A stretch of DNA of 48,427 nt from Terriglobia bacterium (GTDB lineage Bacteria; Acidobacteriota; Terriglobia; UBA7540): assembly GCA_030040995.1 (NCBI GenBank), contig JASHOS010000131.1, forward strand, positions 1 through 48,427, written 5' to 3'. Below are positions 45,158-48,427 of the stretch, one piece after another (positions within the stretch are counted from its first letter, which is position 1; each line of letters opens with the position of its first letter). The translations under genes were made by a program, and so were the position numbers. Under the pieces are notes generated by a model that saw only the letters and a program-made list of their open reading frames with translations, was not told the DNA's origin and made no database searches.

Positions 45158-46216
45158 ATGAACAGTAACAAGTATATCGGGATGGACCTTCATTCGCAGA
45201 CGATTCAAGCCGCGGTCATCAACGACACGGGAAAAGTGATCCTGGAGTCGACGATTGCGACGGAAGCATCCGCCGTCCTGGACTTCATCGGAGGCGTGCA
45301 AGGAATCCTGCATGTTGCTTTTGAAGAAGGCATCCATGCAGCGTGGTTGTACGACCTGCTGCGGACCCGTGTCGCTCAAGTCATGGCCTGCGATCCTCGG
45401 CAGCTGCCCCACCACAAGGGAGAGAACAGAAATGATAAGGTCGACGCGCGCCAGTTGGCCGAATGGCTCCGTCTGGGCGGCGTTCTGAAAGCGGTCTATC
45501 ACCATCCCACAGGGCTGCGCACGCTGAGAGAACTGGTTCGAAGCTATACCACCCTGGTCGGGGACACCACGCAAGTCATGGGTCGAGTGAAGGCCATCTA
45601 CCGCGCCCGAGCCATCCCCACGCCGGGGACCCGGGTCTACTCGCCGCGGTCCCGCGACGCGTGGCTGAATCAACTGCGCGAACCCGGCGTGCGGCGCCGG
45701 ACCGAATGGCTTTACCAACAGCTGGACACGTTGCTTCTCCTGCGCCGCGACGCCAGGAAAGCCATGATCGCCGAGAGCCAGAAGCATCCCGCCTACAAGG
45801 TGCTGCGCAGCATTCCCACGCTGGGGCCAGTGCGGATGGCGGTCATCCAGACACCTCATCGGTTCCGCACCAACCGGAAATTGTGGACCTACGTGGGGCT
45901 GGCGGTGGTGAGCCAGTCGACTGCCAATCACCGCTTCGTGCAAGGCCAGCTGACGCGATCGCGCAAACCCGCCCTGATCTTGGGCCTGAACCGGAATCAC
46001 AACCACGCTCTGAAAGAGATCTTCAAAGGGGCGGCGGCCACAGCCGTGGCGAAGTCCGGACCATTGCACGAATTTTACGCGCGCCAGCTCGCCGCCGGAC
46101 AGTCCACCGAGATCGCCCGCGTGATGGTGGCCCGCAAGCTGGCCACCATCGTTTTGACCCTTTGGAAGAGAGGAGAACGTTTCAACGCCGAGCATTTAAA
46201 GCCACAAGCAGCTTGA
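45158..46216 (+). CDS. IS110-family transposase
   Basis: This 352-residue recombinase has the IS110 plan. An N-terminal RuvC-like DEDD domain (YIGMDLHSQTIQAAVIND with the first Asp, AFEEGIHAAWLYDLL, RNDKVDARQLAEWLR) comes first. A C-terminal Transposase_20 domain follows (LRSIPTLGPVRMAVI...LWTYVGLAVVSQSTAN) with the probable nucleophilic Ser. An excellent AAAGGAG ribosome-binding site precedes ATG. The gene is full-length, so the element may be active. IS110 elements carry no long terminal inverted repeats and guide integration with a bridge RNA made from a flanking non-coding end. Here both flanks are long and non-coding. Confidence 0.95.
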   Translation: MNSNKYIGMDLHSQTIQAAVINDTGKVILESTIATEASAVLDFIGGVQGILHVAFEEGIHAAWLYDLLRTRVAQVMACDPRQLPHHKGENRNDKVDARQLAEWLRLGGVLKAVYHHPTGLRTLRELVRSYTTLVGDTTQVMGRVKAIYRARAIPTPGTRVYSPRSRDAWLNQLREPGVRRRTEWLYQQLDTLLLLRRDARKAMIAESQKHPAYKVLRSIPTLGPVRMAVIQTPHRFRTNRKLWTYVGLAVVSQSTANHRFVQGQLTRSRKPALILGLNRNHNHALKEIFKGAAATAVAKSGPLHEFYARQLAAGQSTEIARVMVARKLATIVLTLWKRGERFNAEHLKPQAA

Positions 46217-46767
46217 GCGTCGGATCGGAGCGAGACGGATCATCGGGATTTTCCTCCCGGTCGAAGTCCTTCGGTTCGGCTGACGCTCGGGTTCGAGGGT
46301 GAGTCTCTCGTAGCCGTTAGGCCGTGTGTCGCTTCAGCGACCGAGCCTCTTCACCTACTCTAGGCCCCCTCGCACAACCCCATGAAGCCCTAGGCCTCGA
46401 GCCTCCTATAGAACTATGCGTGGGCATGCCTCGACATGACCCGCCTGGTTGAGCTTGATCCGCTTCAGTCACCGCTGGCGCTGTCACGACCGCAGAATGA
46501 AAACCCGACTTCCCGAAACGCGTGGATCCTCCCCGGCTCTTAGACCATTTTCAGGGGCCAGGGAAACAGACGAACAACGAGCTCGAGAAATCTTCGAAAG
46601 GGCTGGATGCCAAGAGAAACTTGGCTACCGAGTCCAGGGAGAAAACTTTCTGTTGACATCCCCTTTCATAGAACGGCTATTCACGGTGTTGCCCTTCGGG
46701 CAAGCCTTGCTCCTCCGAAGCGTTAGGTTAGCGATTATGGGGCGAAGCCCTTCGCTAAGGGAAACTT
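46217..46767. other. Downstream region of IS110 and upstream of DUF2905
   Basis: No gene is supported in these 551 bases. Short hairpins occur at 46237-46290 (CGGATCATCGGGATTTTCC area, CCGGTCGAAG) and 46690-46760 (TTGCCCTTCGGGCAA; GCGAAGCCCTTCGC). The first part may be the right end of the IS110 element. The right part holds the promoter of the DUF2905 gene, with AGGG near 46756. Confidence 0.5.
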
Positions 46768-47013
46768 ATGACGGCTGAGCTAGGTTTCCATTTAGGCAAG
46801 TGGCTGGTGATTTTCGGCGTCGTCATCGTGGTTATTGGTGTTTTGCTGATGGCAGGCATCCGCTTGCCGTCGCTAGGCCTGGGCAAATTGCCGGGCGATA
46901 TTGCCTATAAAGGCAGGAATTCTTCATTTTATTTTCCCGTTGTCACCTGCCTGATCATCAGCGGGATCCTTACCGGCATTGTCTGGCTGATCAGTTTCAT
47001 AACAAAAAGATGA
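46768..47013 (+). CDS. DUF2905 small membrane protein
   Basis: This 81-residue protein has two membrane helices, WLVIFGVVIVVIGVLLMAG and TCLIISGILTGIVWLISF. The connecting loop carries the DUF2905 signature LGKLPGDIAYKGRNSSFYFPVVT. The function is unknown. In many genomes it neighbours ruvB or queA; here it precedes xseA by about 90 bases, so the two may be co-transcribed. Length and topology are normal for the family. Confidence 0.9.
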   Translation: MTAELGFHLGKWLVIFGVVIVVIGVLLMAGIRLPSLGLGKLPGDIAYKGRNSSFYFPVVTCLIISGILTGIVWLISFITKR

Positions 47014-47102
47014 AAGAGCCGTGCTGTGACTTGGCTCGCAGAATTCTTTGCGCGATGCCGCGTGGCGCAGGGCTCAATCCAAAATCGAAAATCCAAAATA
47101 GC

Positions 47103-48427
47103 GTGAGCCAATCCACCTTCCATTTCGAAGTCCAGCGCAAGGTCTATGCGGTCTCGGAATTGACGCGGGAGATCCGCAACCTGCTGGAGCCGCGTTTCCC
47201 GGACGTTTGGGTGACGGGCGAAGTTTCGAATTGCTGCACCGCTTCTTCCGGGCACATTTATTTCACGCTGAAGGACCAGGCCGCTCAACTCCGTGTAGTT
47301 TGTTTTCGCAACCAAGTTCGATACCTCAAATTCAAGCCGAAGGACGGTATCTCGCTGATTGCCCGCGGCCGCCTCGCGATCTACGACGCGCGGGGAGAAT
47401 ACCAACTCCTGGCGGAGTTCCTGGAGCCGGCGGGCTTGGGAGCGCTGCAACTGGCGTTCGAGCAGCTCAAAGCCAGGTTGGCGGCCGAAGGACTGTTTGA
47501 TTCGGCCCGAAAAAAAACTGTGCCTCTTCTTCCCCGCCGGGTCGGTCTGGTGACGTCTCCGACGGGCGCTGTAATCCGCGACATCCTTCGCGTCCTTCAC
47601 CGGAGGTTTCGCAACATGGACGTCGTCCTCTTTCCGGCGCGCGTCCAGGGCGAAGGCGCGGCGGCGGAAATCATCCGGGGCATTCAGTATTTCAGCACCC
47701 ATCCCATGGCGGACGTCGTGATTGTGGCGAGGGGCGGAGGGTCGATCGAGGATCTCTGGGTCTTCAACGAAGAACCGGTGGCCCGGGCGATTGCGGCTTC
47801 GACCATTCCCATCATCTCTGCCGTAGGCCACGAAACGGACTTTACTATAGCCGACTTTGTGTCGGACCTGCGAGCGCCCACGCCCTCAGCGGCTGCGGAG
47901 ATGGTGGTGCGGCGGAAAGGAGACCTTGAAGCCGAACTTAGAAATCGCGAGCGGCGCCTGCTGCAGGTGGTCCAGTTGAAACTATCCGATTCGCGCGGCC
48001 GGTTGACCGAGCTGGTGATGCATCGCGCCTTTCAAACCATCGCCGCAAGGATAGGCGAGCGAGCACAGCAACTGGACGAATTGGCGGCACACATCGAGCG
48101 CCTGCTGACCCTGCGTCTCACCCAAGCCCGCCAGGACTTGCTGCGAACTTCGTCCGGAGTTGTGCGGTTCGACTGCCGGCGGATTATTGGCCTGAAGCGG
48201 GCCGGATTTAATGAGGCTTGCGCGAAGGTTGAGACCACGTTTGCCCGGAAACTGGCGCTGCTCCGCGCCCGCCTCGATCAACTTGGCGCGGTGCTCGGGG
48301 AAAGGAATCCTGAACTGATTCTGAGCCGGGGTTATTCCATAACGCGCGACGCGGAGGGAAGAATTCTCCGGGATGCATCGGCCGTGCCAGTGAAGAGCGC
48401 CATCTCGATCCGCCTCGCCAAGGGAGA
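47103..48427 (+). CDS. xseA: Exodeoxyribonuclease VII large subunit, 3' end missing
   Basis: The gene runs off the window after 441 codons. XseA with XseB degrades single-stranded DNA into short oligonucleotides. The N-terminal OB domain reads VYAVSELTREIRNLLEPRF and VWVTGEVSNCCTASSGHIYF (DNA binding). The catalytic domain carries RVGLVTSPTGAVIRDI, VVIVARGGGSIEDLW and ISAVGHETDFTIADFV. A long coiled coil follows, then the closing barrel LILSRGYSITRDAEGRIL. The end LAKG suggests only a few codons are missing. GTG 47103 starts just before the family opening; ATG 47055 in frame would add 16 residues over a short AAATCCAAAAT repeat. Confidence 0.93.
   Translation, partial: MSQSTFHFEVQRKVYAVSELTREIRNLLEPRFPDVWVTGEVSNCCTASSGHIYFTLKDQAAQLRVVCFRNQVRYLKFKPKDGISLIARGRLAIYDARGEYQLLAEFLEPAGLGALQLAFEQLKARLAAEGLFDSARKKTVPLLPRRVGLVTSPTGAVIRDILRVLHRRFRNMDVVLFPARVQGEGAAAEIIRGIQYFSTHPMADVVIVARGGGSIEDLWVFNEEPVARAIAASTIPIISAVGHETDFTIADFVSDLRAPTPSAAAEMVVRRKGDLEAELRNRERRLLQVVQLKLSDSRGRLTELVMHRAFQTIAARIGERAQQLDELAAHIERLLTLRLTQARQDLLRTSSGVVRFDCRRIIGLKRAGFNEACAKVETTFARKLALLRARLDQLGAVLGERNPELILSRGYSITRDAEGRILRDASAVPVKSAISIRLAKG

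Larger units (their letters stand above)
44871..46440 (+). mobile_element. IS110-family insertion sequence (ends uncertain)
   Basis: The transposase at 45158-46216 is flanked by about 290 non-coding bases upstream and over 200 structured bases downstream. In the IS110 group the bridge RNA is usually encoded upstream of the transposase, and in the IS1111 group downstream. I cannot fix the exact ends, because IS110 elements leave no target duplication and the insertion core is short. The limits given are the neighbouring stop codon and the last structured bases seen. Confidence 0.55.

Noticed and set aside
44867-46195. 442-codon antisense frame across the IS110 transposase
   Set aside because: The sense strand carries clear IS110 DEDD and C-terminal motifs; the antisense frame is a mirror effect of GC-rich codons.
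46929-47831. 300-codon antisense frame over the DUF2905 and xseA genes
   Set aside because: Both sense genes have strong family motifs; the antisense product shows none.

Overview
The window reads as a chromosomal segment of an Acidobacteriota member (a Terriglobia/Bryobacteria-like soil bacterium is my best guess). The signs are a VWFA-related acidobacterial protein (37334-39640), an Oar-like TonB-dependent receptor with an N-terminal carboxypeptidase-regulatory domain, Tat-exported sugar isomerase/epimerase-like proteins, Gram-negative envelope genes (LptE, RND efflux, porin) and many short palindromic intergenic repeats. Genus is not determinable from sequence alone.

Layout. 1-9.8 kb is a housekeeping block: the end of a sensor histidine kinase, a DcaP-like porin, a minus-strand operon psd-pssA-(Asd-like)-lptE for phosphatidylethanolamine and LPS transport, a YdcH-like protein, a long-chain polyprenyl diphosphate synthase, a CYTH enzyme and two tandem TatA genes. 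9.8-21.2 kb is an accessory island starting at a tRNA-Asn. Directly behind the tRNA lie repeated units made of a small GIY-YIG endonuclease gene plus a copy of the tRNA 3' half. One unit is split by about 3.4 kb carrying a Panacea/RelE-like pair, a broken PIN toxin, an AbiEi-like remnant and a Fic protein. Then come decayed genes (alpha/beta hydrolase with an amber codon, NYN protein with an opal codon, a MobF relaxase tail) and an intact Mrr-type nuclease next to a dGTPase-like HD protein. About 1 kb of non-coding tandem and inverted repeats closes the island.

21.2-33.7 kb returns to core functions: uvrA, a 2-oxoacid dehydrogenase E2 with lipB nearby (substrate and enzyme of lipoylation), a Spy/CpxP-like membrane protein, and a tolC-RND-adaptor efflux operon. 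The Spy-like gene and the efflux operon share an upstream TTAAG-N6-TTAAG direct repeat of the kind OmpR-family regulators bind. 33.9-44.9 kb holds the Oar-like receptor, the VWFA protein, two Tat-exported sugar isomerase-like proteins, an orphan OmpR-family response regulator, a RimI-like acetyltransferase and an exported protein of unknown function. 44.9-48.4 kb has an IS110-family insertion sequence with a nested palindrome in front of its transposase, a DUF2905 membrane protein and the start of xseA, which runs off the window.

The most interesting region is the tRNA-Asn/GIY-YIG array (9816-10429 and 13808-13920). The endonuclease reading frame can start inside the tRNA and ends on a stop codon formed by the anticodon-loop sequence of the tRNA copy. 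This looks like a small mobile unit that inserts at a tRNA and rebuilds its 3' end. No CRISPR array, rRNA or complete prophage was seen.
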